Positions 1 to 8,302 of a DNA stretch of 30,919 nucleotides are shown in pieces. The translations under genes were made by a program, and so were the position numbers. Location: positions 1 to 30,919 of the forward strand of contig JAKLGS010000001.1 of the NCBI GenBank assembly GCA_022710505.1, given 5' to 3'. The notes under the pieces are model-generated. The model was not told the origin of the DNA. It saw only the letters and a list, made by a program, of their open reading frames with translations, and ran no database searches. This stretch comes from Patescibacteria group bacterium (lineage in GTDB: Bacteria > Patescibacteriota > WWE3 > UBA101185 > UBA10185). Every line of letters begins with the position of its first letter. Within the stretch, counting starts at the first letter, position 1.

Positions 1-26
1 ATTAAAAGAAAATTAATTAAATAAAA

Positions 27-284
27 ATGGCATACAAAAAAGATAAAAAACCAAGAAGAGAAAAGAAAATTATTGTAGCTAAAAACTGTTATTTTACTGA
101 AACCGGTACTAAACCCGATTACAAAGAAATATTAGTTTTAAGAAGATTTATAAATGAAAGAGGAAAAATTCTTCCTCAAAAATACAGTGGTCTGACTGCT
201 AAAAACCAAAGACTATTAGCACTTGAGGTCAAAAAAGCGCGATATATGGGACTTTTGCCATATACCGATAGACATGCGCTTTAG
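27..284 (+). CDS. rpsR: 30S ribosomal protein S18 (bS18)
   Basis: An 85-residue protein with the S18 pattern: a basic N-terminus, a core reading YKEILVLRRFINERGKILP, then the conserved SGLTAKNQRLLALEVKKAR segment and a C-terminal basic YMGLLPYTDRH tail. S18 sits on the platform of the small ribosomal subunit and pairs with S6. Length matches the family (about 75-90 residues). The upstream sequence is only 26 bases of AT-rich DNA, so the usual neighbours rpsF and ssb, if present, lie outside the window. The next gene starts 19 bases after the TAG stop on the same strand, so read-through transcription is likely. Confidence 0.97.
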   Translation: MAYKKDKKPRREKKIIVAKNCYFTETGTKPDYKEILVLRRFINERGKILPQKYSGLTAKNQRLLALEVKKARYMGLLPYTDRHAL

Positions 285-303
285 TCATTGATATCATATA
301 AAC

Positions 304-1329
304 ATGGCTCTAATAACTGCTCACTTTGATGTTTCAGGTATTGATTTCCTGATTAAAAAAACCAAAAAAAACACAGAATTTTTTAATTTTCCTTATGTTT
401 ATACCAAAGGAATTTTTGGTAATCAGTGCGATCAAAAACAGTTTTATTCAAACATAGTAGAGAAGGTTATGTCCGATAGAGAGATAAAAAATCCTTCCTG
501 CGATGTATTAACATGTGGTTTTCCCGATTCTCCTGAATTAAACCTTAAAACTAAATATTCCGTGAAAACCTTAGATTTGATAGAAAGTTCTGAAGGTATC
601 GTACCTGTTTTTATAAATAATAAAGTTTTCCTAACTAAGGGTATGATGTGTTCTTACGAATTGGATGAGGATGAAGATTTTTTAGGAAATGAAAATGACC
701 TTGGGGAGTTTGATCAGATTGCAAATCTAAATGCATACCCCCAAACAACTCCTGATGATTTATCCTCACAGGTTAGTCTTGATTCAAAAATTTGTGAAAA
801 GATACCGGAGAGATTTCGTTTTGAATCAGGAAGGAAGATAGTTTTTACGGGAGGAAGATTTACCCAAAAGATTTTAAATCCAGAGTTAAACTACATTTTG
901 ATTTTAGAGGCTTTGCGTGGCCTGGGAGTCTTCAATGTTTATTTGGATTCTTCTAATGCTTACTCCTTGTTAAGAACAGTGCAAATGTATGATAGAAGTT
1001 TAGTTCCTGATATTGAGAGTTTTTTCGATACTTCAGGTTTTTTTATACGTACAGGCGGTTCTTGCGAATGTTTAATTAACAATGGTTTGGGAGATGATAA
1101 GTTTATAGAAATCGAAGATAACAAGGTTTTTATATACCCTTTTAGAAGTGATACTCCTGCTAGATTATCAATAAAAAGCCGGGAGTTGGGTACGATTGAT
1201 GTACATACCAACGGAGGCTCTTTAGGCATAGTGTTTGACACCAGAGCACCGGGGGATAGTATATACGACGATGTTAAGTTACTAAATGAAAGTGTAAAAC
1301 AATTTGAAAATGTTTTAAAGGATAGGTGA
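304..1329 (+). CDS. Glutamate mutase L-like protein (MutL-type), divergent
   Basis: A 341-residue soluble protein without signal peptide. The C-terminal third is the recognisable part: a segment ILEALRGLGVFNVYLDSSN, then a small-beta region and a glycine-rich closing motif GGSLGIVFDTRAPGDS. These resemble, from memory, the end of 'glutamate mutase L' proteins of Chloroflexota and Patescibacteria. The N-terminal two thirds are too divergent to assign and contain an acidic stretch (ELDEDEDFLGNENDLGEF). The next gene follows after one base (TGA then ATG) and matches the protein usually found beside MutL-like genes, which supports the call. The real biochemical role of this pair is not known to me; B12-dependent glutamate mutase activity should not be assumed. 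Confidence 0.55.
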   Translation: MALITAHFDVSGIDFLIKKTKKNTEFFNFPYVYTKGIFGNQCDQKQFYSNIVEKVMSDREIKNPSCDVLTCGFPDSPELNLKTKYSVKTLDLIESSEGIVPVFINNKVFLTKGMMCSYELDEDEDFLGNENDLGEFDQIANLNAYPQTTPDDLSSQVSLDSKICEKIPERFRFESGRKIVFTGGRFTQKILNPELNYILILEALRGLGVFNVYLDSSNAYSLLRTVQMYDRSLVPDIESFFDTSGFFIRTGGSCECLINNGLGDDKFIEIEDNKVFIYPFRSDTPARLSIKSRELGTIDVHTNGGSLGIVFDTRAPGDSIYDDVKLLNESVKQFENVLKDR

Positions 1330-1330
1330 T

Positions 1331-2344
1331 ATGTTGGTACCTGTTGCAAGAAAAATAATGGATAATAGAAAATGTTTTATAGAAAGGGTTTTTCCTGTAG
1401 AGGGGGTGTGGGATGTTAAGATAGGCGATTTTGTAGAGCCGTTCAGTCGTCTTGGAAGCTGTGTTTTTTCACAAAATAAAATGACTTTGCCATCCGATTT
1501 TAAACCCCGTGACATCAAAGGTACTGAAAAGTTTTTTTATGTTGATACACTTCTAGGTAACGTTAAAAAAGAAAAAATCTTTGCTCCGTACGATGGTACA
1601 CTTAAGAAATTAGAAGATAAAAAATATGTTTACGAAGAAAATCCAAGAAAATACTTTTTGCTTTCAGGAGTGTGGGGCACTGTAAAGTCGTTATATGGTA
1701 AATCCTCTGCATTGATAGAAACACAGTCTAAGGATATTTCTTTTACTTACAGCACTGAGTTTCATTCATCGGGGGAGTTAGTGGTTTTTCCTAATCCTTC
1801 GGATATTTTGAAAAAATCCTATTTGGAGAATTTTGTTAAAGGTATAAAAGGCAAAATTATATACATTGGCAATCACGTAGGGTTGGAGGTTGTTAAAAGG
1901 GCTTATGAACTTGGTGCTTCTGCTGTCATTGTAGGAAGCTGCCATACGGATGTCTTTAATTTTGCTAATAACAATGGTTTTTCATTCGGTGTTTTTTCAG
2001 GATTTGGGAATATCAGGACTCCTGAAGAAATATATAAGTATTTAAGTTCCGTTTCTTATAGATATGTTTTTTTTGAGGGAGCTAAAAATATTTTAAGAAT
2101 ACCGGTAAGAGAAGAGGACATGAAGATCTTGAATAAAAAGGAAAAGATAACCGATATAAATATTATTAATCCTGAATATGTTAAAAATGTCGAACCGGGA
2201 ATGAGGGTACAGGCTCTGCAAAGACCGTATTTTGGTTGGTTCGGGGTAGTTGACAGGGTTTCTGAATTTAGTATATTTGTTAAGTTCGGTTCAGATGAAA
2301 GAACCGTGGAAATTAGGTTGCCGAATTTTCTGATTATTGAATAA
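1331..2344 (+). CDS. KOW-like domain protein partner of MutL-like gene
   Basis: A 337-residue soluble protein. Residues 15-130 carry hammerhead-like beta segments (VWDVKIGDFVEPFSRLGSC, then FAPYDGTLKKLEDKK), of the kind seen in biotinyl-lipoyl-like folds. The middle has an alpha/beta part (GKIIYIGNHVGLEVVKRAYE, GASAVIVGSC). The C-terminus (about 285-337) is a KOW/SH3-like barrel with VEPGMRVQALQRPYFGWFGVV. This order matches a conserved hypothetical protein that sits beside glutamate-mutase-L-like genes in Chloroflexota and CPR genomes. The start ATG lies one base after the upstream stop, so the two are almost certainly co-translated. Function unknown; domain calls are by eye. Confidence 0.6.
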   Translation: MLVPVARKIMDNRKCFIERVFPVEGVWDVKIGDFVEPFSRLGSCVFSQNKMTLPSDFKPRDIKGTEKFFYVDTLLGNVKKEKIFAPYDGTLKKLEDKKYVYEENPRKYFLLSGVWGTVKSLYGKSSALIETQSKDISFTYSTEFHSSGELVVFPNPSDILKKSYLENFVKGIKGKIIYIGNHVGLEVVKRAYELGASAVIVGSCHTDVFNFANNNGFSFGVFSGFGNIRTPEEIYKYLSSVSYRYVFFEGAKNILRIPVREEDMKILNKKEKITDINIINPEYVKNVEPGMRVQALQRPYFGWFGVVDRVSEFSIFVKFGSDERTVEIRLPNFLIIE

Positions 2345-2347
2345 AAA

Positions 2348-3562
2348 ATGAAATTCCAGAAATTTCAAAGAATTTTAATAACATTTTTAATAGCTGTAAG
2401 CTTTTTTTATGGTGGATATTACTTTGGAAAAAGAGGTTTTGTTTTTGAAGTTAGAAAAAACCCTCCACAAATAGAAATTACCAACAAACTACCCGCTAAC
2501 GGAGAATTGGATTTTTCCTTATTCTGGGAGGTCTGGGACATGCTAAATACCACTTATTTAGAAAGACCTATTGATCAGAAAGCTATGATGTATGGTGCTA
2601 TTTCGGGGATGGTACAAGCCTTGGGTGATCCCTATACTTCTTTTTTACCTCCGGCAGTAAATGAGAGTTTTATGGATTCTATGGGAGGAAAATATGAAGG
2701 AATTGGAGCCGAGCTAAGTATAAAAGATGGCAATTTAATAATCGTTTCACCATTTGATGGCTCTCCAGCAAAAAATGCCGGTGCCAGACCTGGAGATAAA
2801 ATTTTACAAATTGAACAAACAAGCACAGCCGGAATGAGTACAAGTGAGGCGGTTGCTTTGATTAGAGGAGACTCAGGAACTACAGTAAAATTAGTTCTAC
2901 AGACCGGAAATAGCGATCCGAGGGAAGTTACTATCACAAGAGGTGTGATAACTGTTGCAAGTGTTACATGGGAAGATAAAGGTGACGGTACCGCATATAT
3001 TAGAATAAGTAGATTTGGTACTGATACTAACAACGAGTGGGATAAAGCAGTTTCGGAATTAAATGTAAAAATGGAAGAGTTGGATGCTGTGATTGTAGAT
3101 GTTAGAGGAAATCCCGGAGGTTATCTGGAATCAGCAGTTCATATTAGCGAAGACTTTTTTAGAGGAAAGACAGTTTTATATGAAGAAACATCGGTAGGTA
3201 AACAAATTCCGTTTGAAACATCTAAAGTTGGAGTTTTTAAAGACGTTCCGGCGGTATTCGTACTTATTGACCAGGGAAGTGCTTCCGCTTCAGAAATATT
3301 AGCCGCTGCCCTTAAAGATAATATTGGGGCAAAATTAATAGGGGCTAAATCTTTTGGAAAGGGAACTATTCAAGATGCAAAAGATTTTAAGGATGGATCG
3401 GGTATTCACATAACAATAGCCAAATGGCTCACACCAAATAAAGTTTGGGTTCACGGAAAGGGTATAGAACCCGATGTACCTGTTGAAATAACAGATGAAG
3501 ATTTGAATAACCAAATAGATTCCCAGCTTAATAAGGCAATTGAAATGGCTAAAGAGTTTTAA
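2348..3562 (+). CDS. S41-family carboxy-terminal processing peptidase
   Basis: 404 residues. One N-terminal membrane anchor (about 9-28, ILITFLIAVSFFYGGYYFG) places the protease outside the membrane. The S41 N-terminal helical part (LFWEVWDMLNTTYLE) and YGAISGMVQALGDPYTSFLPP come first, then a PDZ domain at about 115-200 (GIGAELSIKDGNLIIV, AGARPGDKILQI). The catalytic domain follows with VDVRGNPGGYL and GSASASEI. The Ser/Lys pair reads as Ser313 (Glu316 three residues on) and Lys338 in SFGKGTIQ, 25 residues apart as in algal CtpA. All key residues are present, so the enzyme should be active. It starts 4 bases after the preceding gene and converges on prfA. Likely roles are processing or degradation of exported proteins. 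Confidence 0.95.
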   Translation: MKFQKFQRILITFLIAVSFFYGGYYFGKRGFVFEVRKNPPQIEITNKLPANGELDFSLFWEVWDMLNTTYLERPIDQKAMMYGAISGMVQALGDPYTSFLPPAVNESFMDSMGGKYEGIGAELSIKDGNLIIVSPFDGSPAKNAGARPGDKILQIEQTSTAGMSTSEAVALIRGDSGTTVKLVLQTGNSDPREVTITRGVITVASVTWEDKGDGTAYIRISRFGTDTNNEWDKAVSELNVKMEELDAVIVDVRGNPGGYLESAVHISEDFFRGKTVLYEETSVGKQIPFETSKVGVFKDVPAVFVLIDQGSASASEILAAALKDNIGAKLIGAKSFGKGTIQDAKDFKDGSGIHITIAKWLTPNKVWVHGKGIEPDVPVEITDEDLNNQIDSQLNKAIEMAKEF

Positions 3563-3633
3563 ACTTATCAGCGTCTGTCAGAAAATTTGTTAAATAATCC
3601 CTTAAATTACTTTTACTAGAAAGGCAAGAAATT

Positions 3634-4602
3634 TTAATTTTCCAAGTTTTTTTCCATCTCAACGGTTGTATCTTTTAATATATTATCTATTTCCCCATTC
3701 ATAACTTTATCTATACTGTGCCATGTTTTATTTATTCTGTGGTCTGTGATTCTATCCTGAGGAAAGTTATATGTCCTAATTTTTTCACTTCTTTCGGCAG
3801 AACCCACTTGAGATGATCTTAAATCAGTAATATTTTTAACACTTTGTTCCTGCATCTGGGTATAAAGCTTGGAATGAAGCAACTGCAGTGCTTTCTCCCT
3901 GTTTTTACCCTGATATCTTTCTTCTTGGCATTCAACTATTGTGCCTGTAGGAATGTGCGTCAGTCTAACTGCTGTCGATACTTTGTTCACATTTTGTCCT
4001 CCTTTTCCGCCTGATCTGAAAAAATCCCATTTTAAATCTTCCGGTTTAATCTCAATATCTATTTTTTTAATTTTAGGTAAGACTGCTACGGTTGCAGTAG
4101 ATGTGTGAATCCTTCCAGCCGCTTCAGTAACTGGAACTCTTTGAACTCTGTGTACTCCTGATTCATATTTTAATAAATTATATATATTATTACCTTTTAT
4201 TTCTGCAATTAGGGTTTTAATACCCCCAGCTTCATTTTCATTAACGAAATCCTCACTTATTTTCCATTTATTTTTTTCACCATATCGTGAATACATTCTA
4301 TATAAATCACGTGCGAAAAGACCTGCTTCATCACCACCGGTACCCGATCTTATTTCTAGCATTATCGTATTTGGGTCTATATCAGTGTTACCTTCGCTTT
4401 CACCGTTGTTGTCAGATCCATCAAAAACAGTTTCATTATAGATAGATTCCTCAAAATCTTTTTTTTGCTTTTCCAAATCCAATATCTCTTTCTCAATTAG
4501 CGACTTCATATCATCGTTTGTTTCTTTTTGTAAAACTTCCTTGTTTATTTGAATCTCCTTTTCAATTTTTTCTATTTCGATTTTTAAATAATCTTGATTC
4601 AT
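3634..4602 (-). CDS. prfA: Peptide chain release factor 1
   Basis: 322 residues, shorter than E. coli RF1 (360), mostly in the N-terminal coiled-coil domain. The codon-recognition tripeptide is PVT (157-159, in HRVQRVPVTEAAGRIHTS), the PxT form typical of RF1, which reads UAA and UAG. The GGQ that triggers peptide release is at 201-203 in FRSGGKGGQNVNK, and the segment RSGTGGDEAGLFA (85-97) is also conserved. It follows rpmE on the same strand, a common bacterial order. A TATAAT-like sequence lies about 30 bases upstream of the start on the minus strand, so it may also have its own promoter. Genes in the window also end in TGA, so an RF2 is expected elsewhere in the genome. Confidence 0.97.
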   Translation of the reverse strand: MNQDYLKIEIEKIEKEIQINKEVLQKETNDDMKSLIEKEILDLEKQKKDFEESIYNETVFDGSDNNGESEGNTDIDPNTIMLEIRSGTGGDEAGLFARDLYRMYSRYGEKNKWKISEDFVNENEAGGIKTLIAEIKGNNIYNLLKYESGVHRVQRVPVTEAAGRIHTSTATVAVLPKIKKIDIEIKPEDLKWDFFRSGGKGGQNVNKVSTAVRLTHIPTGTIVECQEERYQGKNREKALQLLHSKLYTQMQEQSVKNITDLRSSQVGSAERSEKIRTYNFPQDRITDHRINKTWHSIDKVMNGEIDNILKDTTVEMEKNLEN

Positions 4603-4682
4603 ATTTTGTAAGAAAATAGGTACAACATAATTATATAACTAAAAAAATCGGAAATTTTAATACTATTGGTTGAGTTAGTAAT

Positions 4683-5036
4683 CTACTCTGAATCTTCTTT
4701 TTTTGCTGATTTTTCTTCTTCGGCTTTAGCTTTTTGCAACATTTCTTTTAACGATACTTCTTTGTATTCTTCTGAACCTTTGTTCTTGGATTTTTTAACC
4801 GATTTCATCTCTTCCGCAACTTTCTTTTTTTCTTCAGCAACCTTTAGTCTTCTTGAAAATTTGTCTATTCTTCCTTCTGTATCAACAAATTTAGATTGTC
4901 CTGTGTAAAAAGGATGACACGCACTGCATATTTCAACTGTTATTGATGGTAGAGTAGAGATAGTAGTAAAGGTGTTACCACAAGCGCATGTAACCACGCA
5001 CTCTTTATTCAATTTTGGATGAATATCCTTTTTCAT
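4683..5036 (-). CDS. rpmE: 50S ribosomal protein L31 (bL31) with C-terminal extension
   Basis: Start taken at the ATG giving MKKDIHPKLN, the normal L31 N-terminus; an upstream in-frame extension has no L31 homology and overlaps the neighbouring transporter gene. The 117 residues contain the zinc-binding form: Cys-Ala-Cys in VVTCACGNTF and Cys-x2-Cys in ICSACHPFYTG, followed by DTEGRIDKFSRRL. Canonical L31 ends near there. The remaining roughly 45 residues form a highly charged Lys/Glu tail (EEKKKVAEEMKSVKKSKNK and on), probably helical or disordered. Such tails occur in other lineages, but its role here is unknown. It lies 43 bases after the EamA gene and 80 bases before prfA. Confidence 0.93.
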   Translation of the reverse strand: MKKDIHPKLNKECVVTCACGNTFTTISTLPSITVEICSACHPFYTGQSKFVDTEGRIDKFSRRLKVAEEKKKVAEEMKSVKKSKNKGSEEYKEVSLKEMLQKAKAEEEKSAKKEDSE

Positions 5037-5079
5037 AACGCTAAGGAGTATAACAGGATTTTTTTTATTCAACAAGTCC

Positions 5080-6075
5080 TTAATCTTTATTGTTTTTAAT
5101 TTCCGCGATATACACTCCGAGAGCAATGAAAACAGATCCAGCAATGACGAATTTATTGGGTATTTCACCTAAAATTACATATGCTACCGGTAACGTGAAC
5201 AAAGGGCTTAGATAATGAAAAAAGGCTATGTCAGACACTTTTACGGATTTTATGGCTTTCTGGTAGCTGATATAGGCTACAATTGATGAAAATAATGCCA
5301 TATATAAAAGTCCTATGACTGCCTCAAAACCCATTTGGCTTAAATTGAAAATTTGATTATTTCCGAAGGAACCCATCATTTCGAATACAGCCATAGGAGC
5401 TATTGTAAAAAGTCCCACATACATCGATATTGCTATTAAGAGAGTAGGTGGATACTCCTTAGTCATAGGTTTAATTTTAATAAAACCAAGTGTTTTTTCT
5501 AAAATCTTTGATCTTTCTCCCATACTCATCTTTGACCAAACTATATATGTAACCCAAAAAAAGTTATAGATAAGTATTAGCGTGTTTCCAAAAATCCTTT
5601 CTAGTATATTGATGTTTTGAGATTGTGAGAATAAGGGCTCTATGACAACTACCAACGTTCCTAAGGATGCAAGCCAAAGTCCGATTTTTAAATCTTTATG
5701 AATCTTTTCATTATAAAAGTAATGACCGGCTATTACAGATAATATAGATCCTAAAATTCCTATGATAGCGTTGTCAGTAGCTGTAGTGTATTTTAATCCA
5801 ATAAAAATGAGACCCAGAGATGTTTGTGAAAATATGCCTAATAATATTAAATTGAAATAATCTTTGTGATGAATTTTAACCTTTTGAATTTCGTAAATTG
5901 TGTAGGGTAGAAGTACTATACAAACGATAAGAAATCTTAAAAATAAAAAGGTAAGTGCGGGTATGTATTCCAGAGTATTTTTAATTACGGGTCCTGCGGC
6001 CGCCCAAAGAAATGTTGCTGTTACAAGTAGAATATATCCTGTTGGCAGTTTCTTGGGCAGTTTGTTTTTTTTCAT
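5080..6075 (-). CDS. EamA-family (DMT superfamily) transporter
   Basis: 331 residues with ten predicted membrane helices in two EamA repeats. Repeat one begins GYILLVTATFLWAAAGPVIKNTLEYIPALTFLFLRF (read in two parts) and includes TATDNAIIGILGSILSVIAGHYFYNEKI. Repeat two includes YMALFSSIVAYISYQKAIK and ends LPVAYVILGEIPNKFVIAGS. A longer loop (about 185-215, SKMSMGERSKILEKTLG) separates the halves. The family exports or exchanges small metabolites; the substrate cannot be predicted. The ATG overlaps the hisS stop by one base (TAATG), indicating translational coupling in the hisS > transporter > rpmE > prfA cluster. Confidence 0.92.
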   Translation of the reverse strand: MKKNKLPKKLPTGYILLVTATFLWAAAGPVIKNTLEYIPALTFLFLRFLIVCIVLLPYTIYEIQKVKIHHKDYFNLILLGIFSQTSLGLIFIGLKYTTATDNAIIGILGSILSVIAGHYFYNEKIHKDLKIGLWLASLGTLVVVIEPLFSQSQNINILERIFGNTLILIYNFFWVTYIVWSKMSMGERSKILEKTLGFIKIKPMTKEYPPTLLIAISMYVGLFTIAPMAVFEMMGSFGNNQIFNLSQMGFEAVIGLLYMALFSSIVAYISYQKAIKSVKVSDIAFFHYLSPLFTLPVAYVILGEIPNKFVIAGSVFIALGVYIAEIKNNKD

Positions 6076-7364
6076 TAAAAATCCTCGAGCTTTATTTCAG
6101 ATTGACTTTTTTCTTTCATATTTTTAACTAGAAGAGTGTCATTTTTTAGTTCGTTTTCACCTACAATAATAGTAAAATCTGCTCCTATCTTGTCCGCATA
6201 TTTTAATTGCTTATCTATTTTAGTGTTTTTTTCTAACCACGTTGAGACTTTAAAACCTTTCTCTCTTAGTTTCTTTGAAATTTCAAGTGTTTTCAAAATA
6301 AATTGTTGGTTTTCAGAAGGCCACAAGGTTACAAAATAATCAATTTCATCATTAAATTCAGGTAACAGACCCCATGTTTGAAGGAAATCTGTAAATGTAA
6401 TATCTCCGATGGCAAAACCTGTTCCCGTTAGTTTTTCATTACCAAAGAGACCTATCAAATCGTCATACCTACCCCCGCCGCCGATAGCTCTTGAGTTTAT
6501 GGGATTAAGATCGAATATTTCAAAAACAGTACCGGTGTAATAATCAAGACCTCTTATTGTGGACACGTCTATTCTTATAAAATCATTTAAGTTTGTTTCA
6601 TTTATTAAATTCATTAATTCAGTTAATTCTAAAGCTCCTTCATATTTCTCATCGCACATTGAATTAATAGTGGGGTAGGGGTTTTCTATAAAATCACTTA
6701 AATTGGTTATTTGCTTGGATTGTAGTTTTGCATCTTCGGATAGCCATTTTTCAAACTCTTCCTCAGATATTTTATTTCTTTTATCTATTGCTTTATTAAC
6801 AATTTTTATTTGCCCGACCTCGAGACCTAATTTCTTATAAAAATTATCCATTAACTTTCGATTATTAATTCTTATCTCAAACATGTTTTCTTTCGCGCCG
6901 AAGCTTTTTATCAAATCAGCCATTAGGGAGATAATTTCAAGATCGGCTTCGCGTCCTTCAACCCCAAAAATGTCAGTATTTAATTGAAAAAATTCTCTCC
7001 CTCTGCCTCTTTGAGGTTTCTCATATCTCCAAAAGTTTGCGATTGAGAACCATCTGATAGGTCGTGGAAGCTCGTTTATTTTTTGCGCGATCATTCTAGC
7101 GAGTGTTGGTGTCATTTCAGGCCTGATGGCTATTTTTCTGTCACCTCTGTCCGTAAAACTGTACAGCTGTTCGTTTACCAATTCTTCTCCTGATTTTGCC
7201 GCGTAAACCTCAAAACTTTCCAAAAAAGGACCGTCGTATTCTTCGTATCCATAGGATTTACAGACCTTTTTCCAGTTATCAAATATGAAGTTTCTAATCT
7301 TCATATCAGAAGGATAAAAGTCTCTTGAACCTTTATATGGTTGTGTACTTAGTTTGTTTGTCAT
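6075..7364 (-). CDS. hisS: Histidine--tRNA ligase
   Basis: A 429-residue class II synthetase that charges tRNA-His. Visible motifs: the N-terminal PYKGSRDFYP (canonical PRGTRD region), motif 2 as FWRYEKPQRGRGREFFQ, the histidine-binding segment RGLDYYTGTVFEI, and motif 3-like GGGGRYDDLIGLFG followed by GTGFAIGDI. The C-terminal anticodon-binding domain runs from about residue 335 (DYFVTLWPSENQQF) with YADKIGADFTIIVGENEL. Length fits the family (420-430). A TATAAT on the minus strand at 7411-7416, about 45 bases before the start, is a plausible promoter. It is the first gene of the minus cluster down to prfA. The cognate tRNA-His gene is in this window, disrupted and restored by the mobile element. 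Confidence 0.97.
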   Translation of the reverse strand: MTNKLSTQPYKGSRDFYPSDMKIRNFIFDNWKKVCKSYGYEEYDGPFLESFEVYAAKSGEELVNEQLYSFTDRGDRKIAIRPEMTPTLARMIAQKINELPRPIRWFSIANFWRYEKPQRGRGREFFQLNTDIFGVEGREADLEIISLMADLIKSFGAKENMFEIRINNRKLMDNFYKKLGLEVGQIKIVNKAIDKRNKISEEEFEKWLSEDAKLQSKQITNLSDFIENPYPTINSMCDEKYEGALELTELMNLINETNLNDFIRIDVSTIRGLDYYTGTVFEIFDLNPINSRAIGGGGRYDDLIGLFGNEKLTGTGFAIGDITFTDFLQTWGLLPEFNDEIDYFVTLWPSENQQFILKTLEISKKLREKGFKVSTWLEKNTKIDKQLKYADKIGADFTIIVGENELKNDTLLVKNMKEKSQSEIKLEDF

Positions 7365-7416
7365 ACATTGTCATTCCCAGAATTAATTTCCGGTTTTAAT
7401 TTATAAATATTATACA

Positions 7417-7749
7417 TTAGTACCCGAAATTATCTAAGTTATAAGAATCTACATACGTTTGTAAGGCTCTCACAAAGTAAAAGTTAATTATAAAAAGAAT
7501 GATAATCATAACAATTGAGATATAAAGAACATTAAATGCTACCTTTCTTTTATCGGTGTTCTCGCTTCTAAAATACTTAAAAAACCAATACAAACCAAAT
7601 GGTGCTAATAAAACACTTAGAATATATATTTTAAGTTTTCGGGCAGTTGAAAAGGGGAGATCTTTATCAGGTAGTTTATTTCCACAGTTTGGGCAAAATT
7701 TATCAGTTAAGTCAATTTCTGTATTGCAAAAAGGGCATTTTTCTTTCAT
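7417..7749 (-). CDS. Zinc-ribbon membrane protein, function unknown
   Basis: 110 residues. The first 25 form a zinc ribbon (CPFCNTEIDLTDKFCPNCGNKL, Cys-x2-Cys twice), and the rest holds two membrane helices (about 43-60 with LLAPFGLYWFFKYF, and 75-95 with VLYISIVMIIILFIINFYF). This resembles the widespread 'zinc_ribbon_2 plus TM' small membrane proteins whose function is not known. There is no Shine-Dalgarno site. Instead a TAACAT hexamer ends 6 bases before the ATG, which would make the mRNA essentially leaderless. It lies upstream of hisS with a 52-base gap. Confidence 0.75.
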   Translation of the reverse strand: MKEKCPFCNTEIDLTDKFCPNCGNKLPDKDLPFSTARKLKIYILSVLLAPFGLYWFFKYFRSENTDKRKVAFNVLYISIVMIIILFIINFYFVRALQTYVDSYNLDNFGY

Positions 7750-7812
7750 GAGTAAATGTTACACCAATTTAAATTTAATTTAACTTTTTAATGGTGGTGC
7801 TGACTTGACTTA

Positions 7813-7824
7813 GTAAACGTTTAC
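7813..7824. promoter_or_regulatory. 12-bp perfect palindrome, operator candidate
   Basis: GTAAACGTTTAC is its own reverse complement. It lies in the divergent spacer between the zinc-ribbon gene (starts 7749, minus) and a small membrane ORF (starts 7841, plus), 17 bases before the latter's start. Position and symmetry fit a dimeric repressor site; the regulator is unknown. Confidence 0.35.
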
Positions 7825-7840
7825 GTGAAAGAATCAAATT

Positions 7841-7960
7841 GTGTTCGAGAAATTTAAAAAATTTTCATTAATAATAGATTTATTATTTGGCTTGGTGGTG
7901 CTGGTGATTATTGGAGTAAGCGTTTATATTATTGTGTCTTTGAAAAAGGAAGGTTTCTAG
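7841..7960 (+). CDS. Small single-span membrane protein (39 aa)
   Basis: A GTG-initiated ORF of 39 codons: a charged start (MFEKFKKFS), then a hydrophobic run LIIDLLFGLVVLVIIGVSVYIIV and a basic end SLKKEGF. This is the pattern of a single-pass membrane peptide with positive residues on both sides. The Shine-Dalgarno site is weak (GAAAG about 10 bases upstream). A clear terminator follows about 45 bases after the stop, but that terminator mainly serves the opposite strand. Short length and a non-ATG start make this uncertain. Confidence 0.4.
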   Translation: MFEKFKKFSLIIDLLFGLVVLVIIGVSVYIIVSLKKEGF

Positions 7961-8006
7961 TTTTTTAGTAGGGTGGTGACAAATTTCTTTTAAATGTAAA
8001 AAATAA

Positions 8007-8037
8007 AGGCACTGTTTTTTTAAATTATACAGTGCCT
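8007..8037. terminator. Bidirectional intrinsic terminator
   Basis: A 9-bp perfect stem AGGCACTGT / ACAGTGCCT with an AT-rich loop. On the minus strand it is followed by TTATTTTTTA, so it ends the transcript of the small gene at 8044-8208. On the plus strand the T-run is weaker. Confidence 0.8.
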
Positions 8038-8043
8038 ATTTAT

Positions 8044-8208
8044 TTACTCGATACTTTTATAGAAAATTAGCAAATATATCGAACCGTCGCAGACAAAAAA
8101 TTGCTTATCAGTGGTAATTATTTTTCCTTCATTTTGTTTGAACCATGTATTTGCTTTATCTTCTACTGTTTTTGAGTAACTATCCTCAAATATTTTGACT
8201 TGTTCCAC
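8044..8208 (-). CDS. Small protein (54 aa), Cse60-like
   Basis: The GTG start is preceded by AGGAG with 5-base spacing, a good ribosome site. The 54 residues begin MEQVKIFEDSYSKTVEDKAN and end with a beta-like IYLLIFYKSIE. The arrangement VED-x3-WF-x-(8)-I then a hydrophobic C-terminal strand matches the other small protein in this window at 11199-11390 (VEEEMNLWFQKMGEKLKILD, then IVIFILYEE). Both resemble the small sporulation-protein-Cse60-type proteins in size and layout (my recollection of the family). Function unknown. A strong terminator follows directly, so it is a monocistronic small gene. Confidence 0.6.
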   Translation of the reverse strand: MEQVKIFEDSYSKTVEDKANTWFKQNEGKIITTDKQFFVCDGSIYLLIFYKSIE

Positions 8209-8302
8209 ATTCTCTCCTTTTTTTAGTCTTGATTTCGACGATTATAACTCAAAATAATTGAGATTTATAGAATGTTTTGATTGTGTGTTATTATTCTCAC
8301 AT

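Noticed and set aside
2632..3033. Open frame opposite the S41 peptidase
   Set aside because: No ribosome site or family pattern; it mirrors the codon structure of the peptidase gene.
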